DNA of 64,000 nt from Corella eumyota (taxonomy: Eukaryota; Chordata; Ascidiacea; Phlebobranchia; Corellidae): contig OY720097.1 in NCBI GenBank assembly GCA_963082875.1, positions 19,166,501-19,230,500 of the forward strand, written 5' to 3'. The position numbers and the translations under genes were made by a program. Below are positions 14,275 to 26,467 of the stretch, in pieces. Every line of letters starts with the position of its first letter. Within the stretch, counting starts at the first letter, position 1. The notes under the pieces are model-generated. The model had not been told where the DNA came from, ran no database searches, and worked only from the letters and a program-made list of their open reading frames with translations.

Positions 14275-17200
14275 TTATTTAGGCAGAAAATGGCCAGACA
14301 ACGCATTAAGCTGCATCTGATATCTCTGGTAAAGTTTTGCATAATTGCTCACAAGAGCAGAAGGCTGATACACCGTTGGTATCACGTGATTCATAGAGGA
14401 CGACAATAAGTTGGCACGATTTAAAAAGTCATTCACAGGGTAACGTAGATCGTGGGAGTAAGGGGACGCGCCGAGAGGTGATTTCCCGCTCTCAAAGGAG
14501 CGATTTCTAAACAAGTTTGAAGAAATTGGGAATTGGGCAGAGTTGTTAATCTTCGAACTAGGAGATTTGTTTAAAATATGGTCGATTTTAAAACTACTTG
14601 TAGATTCGAACGTAGGTGACAGGGACTCTCCCGAGTTTGATACCGACGGCTTAACGAAGCCTACTCGGTCTTCTGAAACTTCTTTTATCTTTCGTGAAAC
14701 GATCGATAGGTCTAAGGCTGAATTGTCATCACTTTTATCAGCGTCGTTCTCGGGTAAATCTGGAGAAATAACATCGCTTTGTCGTGTTTCTGGGTTAAAT
14801 GGTAATAGAGTTGGCCCCAAATGTCGTGATTTCAGGTAATCAATGACCGCAGTTTTGCCGTTTGTTAGAGCCTCGTTTTGGGGCTGGAATTTTCCCGGAC
14901 TTTTCTGTTTTGCGAGAGAATTTTGCTGGGTTGCCTTCTTTCTTTTTCTCTCGAGTCTTTGCTCCTCTCGTTTTCTTACTTCTTCTTCGTTCATTGGCTC
15001 ACCTTAATAATTACCAAATTATTCATTTTTTGACAATTATTTTATTCAATTAGAAATATAATTTAAAAAAACCAATTTATATTATTGCAACTTTAAGTTA
15101 ATAATTTGTTTTAATTAACTGACTTTGTACAAGATAGCTTTGATTATTTTTTTTTTCTTAATTTTAAAATTTTACATAAAATCACAATGAATATTTTCAA
15201 TTAACTTTTATCGTTAAACATACCCGAGCAAATAGTTAGTTGAGCGTTTCTAGGCGGCCTTCCCGGTCCCTTTTTGGTATTTTCCTTTTTCCGCCATTTT
15301 GCTCTCCGATTTTGGAACCAAACCTATTAATACAAAATAAAAATTTAAATTCATAAAAATCTAAATTCATAAAAAAATTTAACACAAAAAAATTTAAAGT
15401 TAGAAAAATCAATTTATATTTAACAAGTAGGAATTTTAAAATGTTTTAATTAAAGATGTTTGTTTAAATGGATTTATTGGTTGCTAAAACGGTCAATTTA
15501 TTTTGTTTTAGTTTTCAATAAGTTTTTGATTTTTTTAGATAAGTTTTGTTACTTTTTCAAGTTTGGTTGAAATTCTGTAATATATATAAAATAAAAAGCT
15601 TATTAATAATTTTACCGATTTTTGGGCTTATAAAAAGAAACATTTAAAACGACATGTCTTTTTTTTCAATATTTTTAATTTACTTTGGATGGTTTCGCTA
15701 GATTTGTGGTGTTCTTTTTTAAAATTACTTTAACCTTAGATAAAATTTGTTACATCCTTTCACGTCATACAGTGTATAAAGTTGTTATTATAGGCTATAA
15801 TTTAGACGCAGTTGTGGAGGGAAAAAACACACAAATAAAATCAAGGATTAAATTGTATTCGGTTTAAAACCTAAATCCATATACAGGGTGTGGATCAACT
15901 GAATTAGCCCGAACAAATTGCTGGGTTTCAATTATAGTATTCGACCAAGCCAAGCGTTGAAAATTGTACTGGATTCTATTGATGATAGTTTATGTTTAAC
16001 CCGAAAAATAAAGCCCTAAATTTGTTCGAACAAAGACTAACAAATCCCGTACGATCAGCGCTGATTTGATGTTCGAAATATATTAACTTTTTTGGGTGAA
16101 CACAAACGTAAATTACACAAAGAAGACAATTTCGTGAGAGCCGCGCTAATATAATATCAGGTTTTTCGAACTCGTTTTTTTTCTTGTAGTTTATATCTAT
16201 GGGAATAGCGATCTAAATTGATGCTTGTTATTGAACAGATCTTTAAAGCCAATAATTTTAGTCGGGAATGTGCTAGATTTAATCCCACAAAATAGCTGAT
16301 CGCTTGTTAGGAGTTATTCTTCGTGTAATTTTACATTCAAGAACACCTGATACGACTTGTTAGTTTGTGCGCAAGCCAATAATTTCATTATAATGATTGT
16401 TTTTCATAACAGCGTCCTAAATCTTTGAATTTGTTTTGTTTAAATAATAAAAATAGAGTAAAATGCATATGGCAATAAAAAGGAATTTTATATAACTCAA
16501 AATTAAAAAAATAGATTAATTAAATAAAAAAAATGCAAAGTAACTTTAAAATATTGATTATCTTAATATAATATGATGTCCCAATATATACCTGGACTCG
16601 TGACTCGACCAGATCTAGTCTCAAAGCAAGAGCTTCTCGCATATAAACATCAGGATAGTTTGAACTTGCAAAAGCTTTTTCCAATTCTTCGAGTTGCCAA
16701 GAACTAAAGTTAGTTCTCGATCTTCTTCTTTTATTCACCCCGCTCTCGTTGCAATATTCATCTAGACTCATGCCTAAAAAAAGGTCATTTATTGTAAGCT
16801 TTGTCTTTTTATTTATATTTAAATTAGGATTTATAAAAAAATTTTATGTAAAGTAATTAAAAATAGCGTAAAAATTATGTTAAACATATTTATTTCTAAT
16901 AAAATTTGAACTAATAAATGGAAAAAGTTTATCGAAATTTGTGCTACAAATTATTGAATAGAGGCTATACCAGCTCTGGGAAAAAGGTCTTTTGTGCCAA
17001 TCTTGAAGTAACAAAAGAAAGTTAACAATAAAAATATTCCTTAACGAAAAATATTTCAATTTTAATTAATAATTTTTCTAAAATTATGGATTTTATGCTC
17101 GACCCTTAATGAGGCGCTCATTTAATAAAAGGACCAACTCTTCGACCGTAAATTGCAATAAGAAAACTGACAAGCCTCGTTGTCCAATCCTCATATTCAA

Positions 17201-19153
17201 TAACGTCGCTAATTAATCTAATAAAACATATCGATTCGTTTGGTCACGTGACGTAGATCAGTTTCACTTAAACGATTGACAACCGATCGCGTATTCGCGA
17301 CATCGGGAGCGGAACCGTTCTGTGACGTCATCAAGTTAACGCACGAGTAACGTAATCGGGCGGCCCTTACTTGTGACGTCACATTAAAGCGTTCGCGCGA
17401 CTCTTCGGCTGTTTTATTACAACCGAATGATTGTGTTTCAATTAGAGAAATTTTACGCAACTTTAATTTTTTTTCTGGATTTTTTTTCTGGGATTAATTT
17501 TTTTTCTGGGATTTAACTTTAAAAAAAATAAATTTAATTGAACTTTTGAGTTTATATTTTTATTTCTTTTCTATATTTCAGTATATCTCTTGGTTTAATA
17601 TAAACTAAATTTAATTATGGTCGTTTTTATTTAAATAAAAAAGTAACAGTTTTTGTACTAAAAATATAATTTAAATATTCAATATTTTGTTAAATAAATA
17701 CAATATTTTTATTAATTAAATAAAGTTAAATAAAGTTTATAATAAAGCCAAAAAAATTGAATAAGTTTTTAATAAAAATAAAAATTTAAAATAGATAAAG
17801 AAATAAATATTAGTTAGACCGAATGTTTTTTTGCGATTTTTAAGTAATAAAACTAAGCCGTATCAAATTGCATTCATTTTATTAAATTTGTTCAATTAAC
17901 TACACTGCCTTGAACTTGATTGATGTAAAGTTGAATTACTTAAAATAAAAAAATTCGATTTCTGGTTTCTACGCTCGTGTTTTTTAAAGTTTATTACTAT
18001 TTGTGAATTGTTATTTTGTAAAAAAAAACTTAAACACCTGGGTTGAATATATCGTATTTAATTTACAATACGCCATTTTGGGTAGTTTACCATATTGTAT
18101 TATACATTTAACAATTTAAATTTGATTTTATTATTAAATTTAAAATATTGGATAACGTTAATATATTTTTTAACGATGTAATATTAGTTTGGTATAAATC
18201 GTATTTAAAATTGCCAATAAAAAACTGTTTGTTTTTTGTATTAAGGCTCTGCGGAAAAAATAAAACAACAAAATTGTTATATTTTACTAAATATTGTTTT
18301 TTAAATTTTTTCTACTTAAAATCGCCATTTAAATATACATATTAAAGTATTCGATTTAAAAAATAAATTAACATAGTTGTCTAGTTAATCTTGTTGAAAT
18401 AAACATAATTGATTTAGTCAATAATATTGTTAATAATTTATTTTAGATGTCTAATAATCAATGCACATGTGTATTGAATTGTTTGACGTATTTGATTGAA
18501 TAAAACAAAGTTGAATTAATTTCATTAATATTTATGCAAATTAAAGATTTGTTTTTTAAATTATTTTTTTAACTAAAGAAATTGAAAGGGTCTTTTAATT
18601 AAAAAAATTAAAGGAATCGGAATTTTAAAATATATTTTTCCTTGATTTTTGTTTTTTATGAGTTTTGTAATTTTTCTTACCGTTTGAATTATTATATCTT
18701 GAAAAAATTGAATCTCCAAACGGTGAAAATTGGCGTTGTGAGAACATGCGACGTTGATAGAAAAACTCATGATCTTGTGGGTTAACCTGAGTCGCATTAA
18801 ATTCTAGACTTTCCTGTTTAGGCGTCTGTTAACAATAAATTAACAAATTAATATTTTTTAAATAATTTATTTTTTTTTAAACTACAGATAAAAATTTAAT
18901 TATTATTAATGAAAAAAATTTTGCTTTTACTAAATCGCCATTTTAAAATTATAAAACTTTCTAATTTTAAATTTAAATATTATTTATTTTTTTAAACAAC
19001 CAAGCGCAAAAAAATTACTTTTTGTTCTTGATTTAAATTTTCATTTTCCGAGGTTTTTGGAGATTTTAAAATAGCTTCTTGATTGGATCCGAAACCATTT
19101 AAACTTGGGTAACAAAACGATAGAAAAGGGTGCATAGCGTACGTAGCATTCAT
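14275..19153 (-). CDS. UNCX: UNCX (Unc-4) paired-like homeobox transcription factor
   Basis: Five coding exons, 19019-19153, 18681-18825, 16592-16773, 15224-15323 and 14275-15002, give 429 residues. The homeodomain begins [20 protein letters not shown] and continues [20 protein letters not shown], then [20 protein letters not shown]. The block [19 protein letters not shown] directly after it is typical of UNCX/Unc-4. The homeodomain is split by an intron after ESRVQ, before VWFQN. The last exon holds an Arg/Lys/Glu-rich helix ([14 protein letters not shown]), an ALDLS sequence resembling a CtBP-binding PxDLS motif, and FKIDHILN, which fits the eh1 Groucho-binding consensus. Both suggest repressor activity. 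UNCX proteins act in the nucleus in neuronal and somite patterning of other animals. The N-terminal 90 residues show no recognisable domain. Confidence 0.96.
17210..17460. promoter_or_regulatory. Candidate intronic regulatory element in UNCX (CRE pair plus E-box)
   Basis: This stretch of the UNCX intron is much richer in G+C than its surroundings. It holds two perfect CRE palindromes TGACGTCA at 17323-17330 and 17374-17381, and CACGTG at 17245-17250 overlapping a further TGACG half-site. A TAATTAAT homeodomain-type site flanks it near 17211. It is open for 80 codons on the minus strand but that peptide resembles nothing known and lacks fitting splice sites, so a cis-regulatory element is preferred. 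The function is inferred from motifs only. Confidence 0.45.
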
Positions 19154-19175
19154 TACTTAATAACTAAACCTGAAA
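19154..19175 (-). promoter_or_regulatory. Splice acceptor just upstream of the UNCX start codon
   Basis: On the minus strand a pyrimidine-rich tract ends in CAG (AG at 19171-19170), 16 bases before the ATG at 19153. It implies either an upstream non-coding exon or spliced-leader trans-splicing, which tunicates use. Confidence 0.5.
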
Positions 19176-21184
19176 ATTTAAAAAAATATAGTTAAAGAAA
19201 TAAAATTTAAGAACTGCCATTTTTTATTTAATTATGATTTAATCTTTTTTTAATAGAATTCCTAAGCTTTATTAAATAAAAAAAATACTAACTATAGTAG
19301 AAAAACTTAAGAATACGCTAACTAAATTAAAAATAATTTTAAAATAATTCTAATTTTATGAACTACAAAAAATAAATACTGACAAAAAATGTAAAGTTTT
19401 TTTGAATTTATCCCGATAGCTTATGCCGTAATCTCTACGTTTATAGTCAGAAATCCGCGCAACCAAACTCTATACAGCCCAAAATATTTTTTCTTTTTTC
19501 CCCTCCACTCTTCAGCGCAAGTTTTTTTCCATTCTATTAGTTTCAGTTTATGTCTACACTCATCCCAGATGCAATTAACCGAAGGGAAAATGAAAATTGA
19601 TTGGATTTTATCGCTTCTGTTTACACTGCTTAAAACCCCGCAAATTTAAATTGGCAAACGGGACATTTTGTATTTTAATGCGATTTTCTTTATGATATTG
19701 ATTTAATAAATATATATAGGCCGCGCTATACGCATGCTTATTATCTTGTATTTTTATTTGTTTGTGTTTTGGCTTTGCTACTGAAGAATTGCAATACGCG
19801 TTGAATTAATAGGTCGCCAATATGTGAGAGTATTTAACGCTATATTATAATTGAGTTTTTTTTTCGATTAATATAAAATTGAAAATATTGGTTTAAGGAT
19901 TTTTGAATTATTGAATTTTGGTAATTATAAATAAATAAGTATGACATTGTTTTATGCATTTAAATTACATGTTTATAATATTATTTGTTTAAAATATGAA
20001 CATATGCAATTTAAATTTAAATAAGGTTTCGAAATAAGTGAAATTTTATTATATTTTTTTATCAATAACAATGTCATTAAAAATTTCTATTAAAACGCTA
20101 TTTAATATAAAAATTAATTAAATTCTTGATAAACGTAAATGATAAATTATAATAAATGGATTAATTAACAAAAATTAAAAATTAAGAAATGTCAAAAATA
20201 ATTAAGCGATCTGTGCAAGGATTTTCAAGAAATTGATTAAATGTTTTGCGACCGTTGTTTTTTTCCGATCTACTGGTTTTATAAAGAAATAGATAATAAG
20301 CATTAAAACATAAACATATTGTCGATTTTAATTAGCATTTTTTTAATGAACTTATACAGCTTATACAGAAATTTAAAGTCTCTTTTGTTTATCAATTTTT
20401 AAATTAATAATTGTTTTAACAAAATATAAAAACTTTTTGTGTACACTAAAAAATATCTTATTTTTTATTTTTTCCCTTAATTATTTTTTTAACTTTTTTT
20501 TAAATTGTTTTTAAATTAAAAAAACGTTACTTAAAAAAATATTTATTTATTATTTTTACACAATATCTTTACTTAACTTTTGTAGGGATTTTAAATTTTA
20601 TTGATTGGTTATTTAATCCAGATTTTATTTTAAAATTTAAACGCTGCCTTGCTTTTACTTTTTGCAAATTTATACAATGCAGCTTTTTAAGTCACCATGA
20701 AAGAAAAACACTTATAAAGTATAAGCTATAACCTAACTCATTTGCTCAGGATCTCAATTTACCTCTTGTTTCTACCTAGGTAAATGTTAATAATATTCGG
20801 TTCAAGACTTAAGTCATAGTTTTCGCATTCGAAGGTTTAGAGTATATAAAAAACACAGTGCATTGATATAAAGTGGCAAAAACAGAAGATGTAAGTTAAA
20901 AAAGTTCGCGCTAACAGGAGATTTGTGCGTAGGCGAGTGTTTACACCAGACGCGAACTTGTCGCGATTACTAAGTTTCCTATATAAATTTTTATTTATTT
21001 TTGTTTAAAAATTACTTTTATGCATTAATTTTAAGAAATTTAAAAAATTTATTATACTTTATTGGTGTCGGGTGCAACTACATCAGTCAAAATATATCTT
21101 AATTTAAGTAATTTAGTGTAAACGGGCCTTTAATCAAGTATTAAGACGCAAAAAGTCTTACGCCCTTTATTTGTATTGCTAATG
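19176..21184. other. UNCX upstream region
   Basis: About 2 kb of very AT-rich DNA upstream of UNCX, with a slightly richer block around 19420-19640. No coding exon was recognised. The UNCX promoter or a 5' UTR exon may lie here. A partial relic of the repeat found at 21185 (CACAGTGCATT followed by AAAGTGGCAA) occurs near 20859-20880. Confidence 0.4.
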
Positions 21185-21690
21185 GAAAACAGAGTGCCTA
21201 TTTAAAAAGTGGCAAGGACAGGAGTCCTAACTTAAGTCGTATGGTTTTGTATTGGTATTGCTTCCTGAACTAACGACTCTGCGATTCTGCAAGAAAATTT
21301 GTTCAACGTTGACCGTAAAGAAGAACTCATTTCTTTAAAGCTTACCATGATGGATTTACTGCCAATGGAACACAGTGCATTATTAAAAGTGGCAAGGACA
21401 GGAGATGTTATTCAAGTCGTACGTGCTTTCTTTGTATTGCTTCCCGAACCAAAGACTTCTGCGATTTGGTGCAGTTTGTTCAACGTTGACCGTAAAGAAG
21501 AACTTATTTCCTCTAATCTTACCATGAAGGTTTACTGCCAATGGAAAACACAGTGCTTAGAAGAGAACTGGAAGGATTTTATAGAATTTAAATCGTACCG
21601 CTGTATTTGTATTGCCTCCCGACTTAACCCAACTTTGCGATTCTGCGAGAAAATCTGTTTAAAGTTGATTGACACTCTCCTAAATTTTGT
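21185..21690. repeat. Degenerate tandem repeat, ~178-bp unit, about three copies
   Basis: The block GGCAAGGACAGGAG recurs at 21211 and 21391 (180 bases apart). GTTCAACGTTGACCGTAAAG recurs at 21301 and 21478 (177 apart). Variants of TTGTATTGCTTCC plus CTGCGATT occur three times, near 21250, 21435 and 21605. An open frame of 181 codons runs through it (21299-21844), and its peptide repeats FNVDRKEELIS twice, but this simply mirrors the DNA repeat; no protein family was recognised. A satellite-like repeat or a relic of a locally amplified gene fragment are both possible. Confidence 0.7.
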
Positions 21691-24378
21691 TATAGTGTGG
21701 GAAACAATTTTAACTCTGTTGTTGGTTACGTTGACTAAAAAATTAGTTTTACCAGTTATTGCTTTCTTTTTTTTTAAACAACCTGAAAATTTTAACAAAA
21801 ACATTGTGGTCAAAATGTATATTCTAAGTTTGCAAAGCCTATAAATAGATTTAATGATTGATAATTAAAGAGTGTTTAGTTTAAATTTTTTATGCTAAAT
21901 AAACACATTTTTGTTACCAAAAAAGAAAATATTTCGCCTATAGGATGAGGCTAATGTAAAGGCCTTACCTATTTTGTTTAAAGCGAATTGCCTAAATCGA
22001 GGAGGCGTTTGTTTTAAATTTCCACTGGCAATTATTATACTAATTTTCGGCAGTGCGTCGTGTGCAAAAACTAAGAAATAAGAGACGCGAGAAATTCCTT
22101 TTGGTCTTCGCTTTCCGCGTGTTTTTTTATTAGCCTGTTTTAACTTCTCTATTAGGTTTAATAAAGTAAAGTTAGTAAAAATGCACAGCTTATATTATGG
22201 AACTGCTACACAGTAGTTACCTTATTTTAAAATGAGGAATAGAAAACAATATTATTAAAAATAAACTAAACTCAAATAATTTGGGTTTTAAAGATGTTAT
22301 GTTAAATAAGTAAATGTCGTTTGTGCCAGATAGTGTTCAAAGTAAATACAATTTCAATTATTAAATATATTGCAATTAAAAAAAGGAATAAGCTATCATT
22401 GGTTATGTAGTGATTCAGTGTTAAGGTATAAACATTAAGCGTATGTTTCAGTTAACCGTAATTAGAAGTTTGGCAAAAAAGTTTAAAAACGTGATTCTTA
22501 ATTTTTAATAATAGAATAACTATTAAAATTGGGTAGTTTTCAATAAAGCCAAAGAAAAATTATTATTTTATTATTTTACGATCAGCAGATGATTTTTATT
22601 AAGTCATTTTGATTGGCTGTTGTTTGATTGGCTGTTGTGTTGTGAAAAAATGCTGGCGTATGCTATCTAGCGGTTGAACAATTTTGAATGCAAAATCGTG
22701 ATGGATTAAATAGAACAGATAAGTTAACTCTAGTTTATTATAAATATCTGTACAAGTTTAGCATGTTTATTGTATATCGCATATCTTATTATCTTACCAT
22801 AAAGATGAAAACGGATATTACTACGAAAAAGTTCCAAGTTCAACTATTGACAATGACAAGCCCAATTTTTGAAATTTACTGTTGCTTTTTATTACAAGTG
22901 AGTCATATGTAAGGTTTATATATTCATAATTAAACATTATATTTATACAGATAGTATAATAGTGTAATATATGGAAAAATATTGAATAAATTTAATTCTA
23001 CAAAAATATTTTTTGTATAATTTGTTACGTTTAGAGGTAAATTTTTAAAGTTCTTTAGTTTGTTATAAAGTACCATAACCTGTTACATGATTTATTTTTA
23101 TTTGAAAAATGTGGTTTAGAGGTTGACATTACCAATAAACAAAATTATGTTTTAACACGAACAAGACAGACTAATGTGTTTTAAAAATAACCTAACATTC
23201 AAACACTAAAGGTTAAAGTTAAATATTATTGGCAATACTTTATTAAAAAGCGATTAGCATTCATATTAGCCGCGTTCTATTTAATTAGGTTGATTTAGTC
23301 TGAGTTTGCGCTGTTTTGCCGAATCTGACGTAAATCGGTTTCTGTCAATTAAAAAAATGACGTTTTTGTTAGATTCTAAATTTAGTTTATGAGGCTGTAC
23401 CAGGCTCTTTCAAGGTTTTATTTCAGATTAAAATAGACCCGGAATTTTAACATTTATCTCGTTATCTTGTTTTTAATTTAAAAGTCTAAAACTAGCATGT
23501 GAGGCATAACCACAGAAGTGTTATAAAATAATAAAAAAATTAAATTAATTTATGGGGATTTCTGAGTGGAAATTCCAATTCTGAATCACGATACCAAATA
23601 AAATGTTAATCTCCAATTAAAATGTCGTTATCTGCGAAATCTGATGAGTTAAGCCTTAATTGTGCATTATATTACGAAACCACTTCAAATTGATTCGCAA
23701 AATTTAGGTTTACATATAAATAAAACAAATTGTTAAGCTTCGAAAAATTTCTTGTCATTAATTTCTTCGTATTTAAATTCAACGAAAAAGATTTAATTGC
23801 CGAAAACAATTTTGTTACAGCGCTAATGTTTAAAAACTCTTACAATTTTTTTTAAATGTTATAACTTCAATAACAACAAAATAATTTGTGTATTAAGTAA
23901 CTTGGTACTACGTGATAACTGTAACAACATTGGTTACAGCCTTAAGCAAAAAACCTTAGTTTTTAAAAACCACATTCACTTAAGACAGGTTGTGCCCTCT
24001 TATAATTGAAAAGTTTCTATAAAAGGTTGTTGCGATTATAAAATTATCGCCAACGTTTGTTGACAAAATACGCAAGACAAGATTATCTTCTGTTCCTTCG
24101 AATTCAAGGATTAGCAAAAAAAATTTAAGTTGACTTTTGATTAAAATACCCCAAGCTTGCTAAAATTTATTAAATTAAATAAATTTTTTTTTTTTTATTT
24201 TATTTGAGGTATATTTTTAGTTTCGTCTTTTTTAAAGTTGTTAAATTTATATTACAGCGTAAGTCTCATAAAACGTAGAATAATTATCTTTAAACTGCGT
24301 AAAATTCAGGTCATTAAAGTGCAGTCTACTTTTAACAGTATAATGAAAATTATTTTGCCTTTTTCTTCAGTACAAACC
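21691..24378. other. Gene-poor intergenic region
   Basis: About 2.7 kb with no recognisable gene. One small feature is a 15-base tandem duplication holding two inverted CCAAT boxes (GATTGGCTGTTG at 22611 and 22626). Short open frames here have no family resemblance or splice context. The 3' part must include upstream control sequences for the vWA gene starting at 24443. Confidence 0.4.
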
Positions 24379-24386
24379 TATATAAG
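24379..24386 (+). promoter_or_regulatory. TATA box of first vWA/TSP1 gene
   Basis: TATATAAG lies 57 bases upstream of the start codon at 24443, a spacing that fits a short 5' UTR. The paralogue at 28927 has a TATATAAAAG at a comparable distance. Confidence 0.6.
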
Positions 24387-24442
24387 ACCAGTGTACAGAC
24401 GAAGTTTTATGTTTTCGCTTATAGTTACTAGCTAGCTCGAAA

Positions 24443-26467
24443 ATGAAGTTGGTTATAGTAGCTGCATTTCTGCTGTGCTGTTTTGTTATCGAATCCGAGT
24501 CTCAAGGCTTTCTTTTTAATAGACAAAATGGTATAAAATTTTTTTTTAATTAGTTGGTTAAGGTGAATTATTTTTTAAACTGTTTTTGCAACAATGTTTT
24601 GTGGGACGTCAGACTTTGAGAAATTTTTAAATTAAAAATTTTGTTTAATTTTTTCTTTGTTTTTAAAATTTAATTTTCAGGTTTTGTTTTTGCCACAAGA
24701 CCAACAGCAACAACCAAAAGGACAACCACAAGAAGAACCCCCCCAACTCCAATACCAACAGTTATAAATGACGCGCGTTGCAAATACGGACCCTGGTCCG
24801 TTTGTGGATCTATAACAAATGGTGAATCGTTTAGAACAAGGACATCCAAAGTTAGCGGATGTAAAAAAGGTAGAAGCGGTATTTTGATCAGTAAATTAAA
24901 TTTAATTATTACACAAGTTAATTCTTAGTTTTAACTATTCTTTAATTTTTTTTTATAGAAACAGAAAAATGTGATAACGCCCGTGTACTTGCTCAAGCTT
25001 TCCGTTCAAGCTTTGGTTCACCGGACCCTTCGGGAGGGGGAGGTTCTGTATCCCAAGCAGGAAGTAACGGGGGAGGAGGCATTGCTGATCGAAGTTTTCC
25101 CAGTATTTCCAAAAACGTTGTCGGGAGGCCCAAAGCTAAACCCGCTTGCACTAAAATCGAATTAAAGGGATCGAAAGGTATTTCGCTCGGTGCATCGTGC
25201 TCCAAAAATCGACCAAACACTAACCAAAGCAACAGAAAAAAACGACAAGTGGTATGGCTTAGTAAAACCTAGCCTTAGGCAACACTTTTTGTGTACATCT
25301 TACGCTGTCAAGTTTATTAAATACTTTAGCCCACGATTTTATGGTAAGCACTAAAACCTGTTTTATTTATAAGACTGAACAAACAACTAGAGACCTGGTT
25401 ATTATGATTGATGTTAGTTATAGCATCGGAAGAGCACGATTTAGAAAATTGCAAAGAATTGCAATCGCCATAGTAAAATGTAAGTAACCAATGTCACTTT
25501 TTTAGCAGTACAGGAATGTCGACTACACGACCTATTGAAGCAACGTTTTACCCCCTACATACTAAGTAAAAACTTGTTTCAACGCCAACGCTTTTAATAT
25601 CAATTTTTTATTTAAACAGTACTGTGTGAAGACATAAGATATCACCGAGACTATACAAGAATTGCAATTACATCATTTAGTGGGATACACCGAGTTTACG
25701 TAAACCTAAACAATTTTTTGAGCGTAAACCAGTTAGTCCACAGAATTAATTCTGTGATGTAAGTAAACTAAAATAAACGTTTTATGCTAAGGTTGTGTAA
25801 TAACACTTTTTTGTTTTGATCTTCAGTGATCTCGCTTTTTAATTAACATTTTAATGTATTTAGATACGGTTTGGCTGGGCATAGAACATGTATAGCAAAC
25901 GCATTGGAAAATGTGAGAAGATTTGTTTTACATCCAACATATGGTGGAAGGGTTCATCCAGATGTTTACGACCCAGAAGGCAACTTTGAACAAGATATTA
26001 TTCTTATAACGGACGGGTAAGGTTAAATAAACATACGAGTTGGACTTTTTGCGCAGAAAAGTAATCTTTGACTTCCTTTTTAGATGTGAAAACTGCATTT
26101 TCAATTCAAGAGCGGACAAGATACGACAGTTGGAGGATCAAACATATCAACTTATTTTACAAGGAATTCACTCATACGTAATTGGAATTGGATTGAACCA
26201 AGGTTGCAGAGAAATGTTATCGGTAGGCATCCAATTTGATTAGATAACACCATTTAAATTATTTCAAGAGACGGAGAGAATTTCCCAAAAATGTTTCTTT
26301 AAAAAAATCCAATTTTTCATCAGGTTGTTGCACAAGGGGGAAGGTGTTTTCACTTTTTTTACCTTGATAACTGGGACTATGACTTGGAAGTTTTTGCTCA
26401 AGAATTGGAACAACCTCCTGGTGATGTTTGTCTTCCTTTGTTTGAACAACCACTTGGCACATGCTAA
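24443..26467 (+). CDS. Secreted TSP1-like / von Willebrand factor A protein, paralogue 1
   Basis: Eight exons, 24443-24530, 24681-24869, 24959-25251, 25374-25479, 25620-25758, 25864-26016, 26084-26222 and 26324-26467, give 416 residues. A signal peptide (MKLVIVAAFLLCCFVIES) is followed by a Thr/Arg/Pro linker (ATTKRTTTRRTPPTP), a short TSP1-like module (CKYGPWSVCGSITNGESFRT) and a Gly/Ser-rich linker. RKKRQV, a furin-type dibasic site, precedes the vWA domain. The vWA domain keeps the MIDAS elements: DVSYS, the Thr of HRTCIANAL, and ITDG. The C-terminus contributes further cysteines (GDVC, LGTC). No transmembrane segment is seen, so secretion is expected. The domains suggest adhesion or extracellular-matrix binding, with metal-dependent ligand contact. 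I recognise no named orthologue. Confidence 0.88.

Noticed and set aside
17218-17460. 80-codon minus-strand open frame inside the UNCX intron as an alternative exon
   Set aside because: No matching splice sites in the right phase and no similarity. The GC-rich motif content favours a regulatory element.
21299-21844. 181-codon open frame taken as a gene
   Set aside because: Its peptide repeat merely reflects the ~178-bp DNA tandem repeat, it has no recognisable domain, and the non-repeated part is low-complexity.
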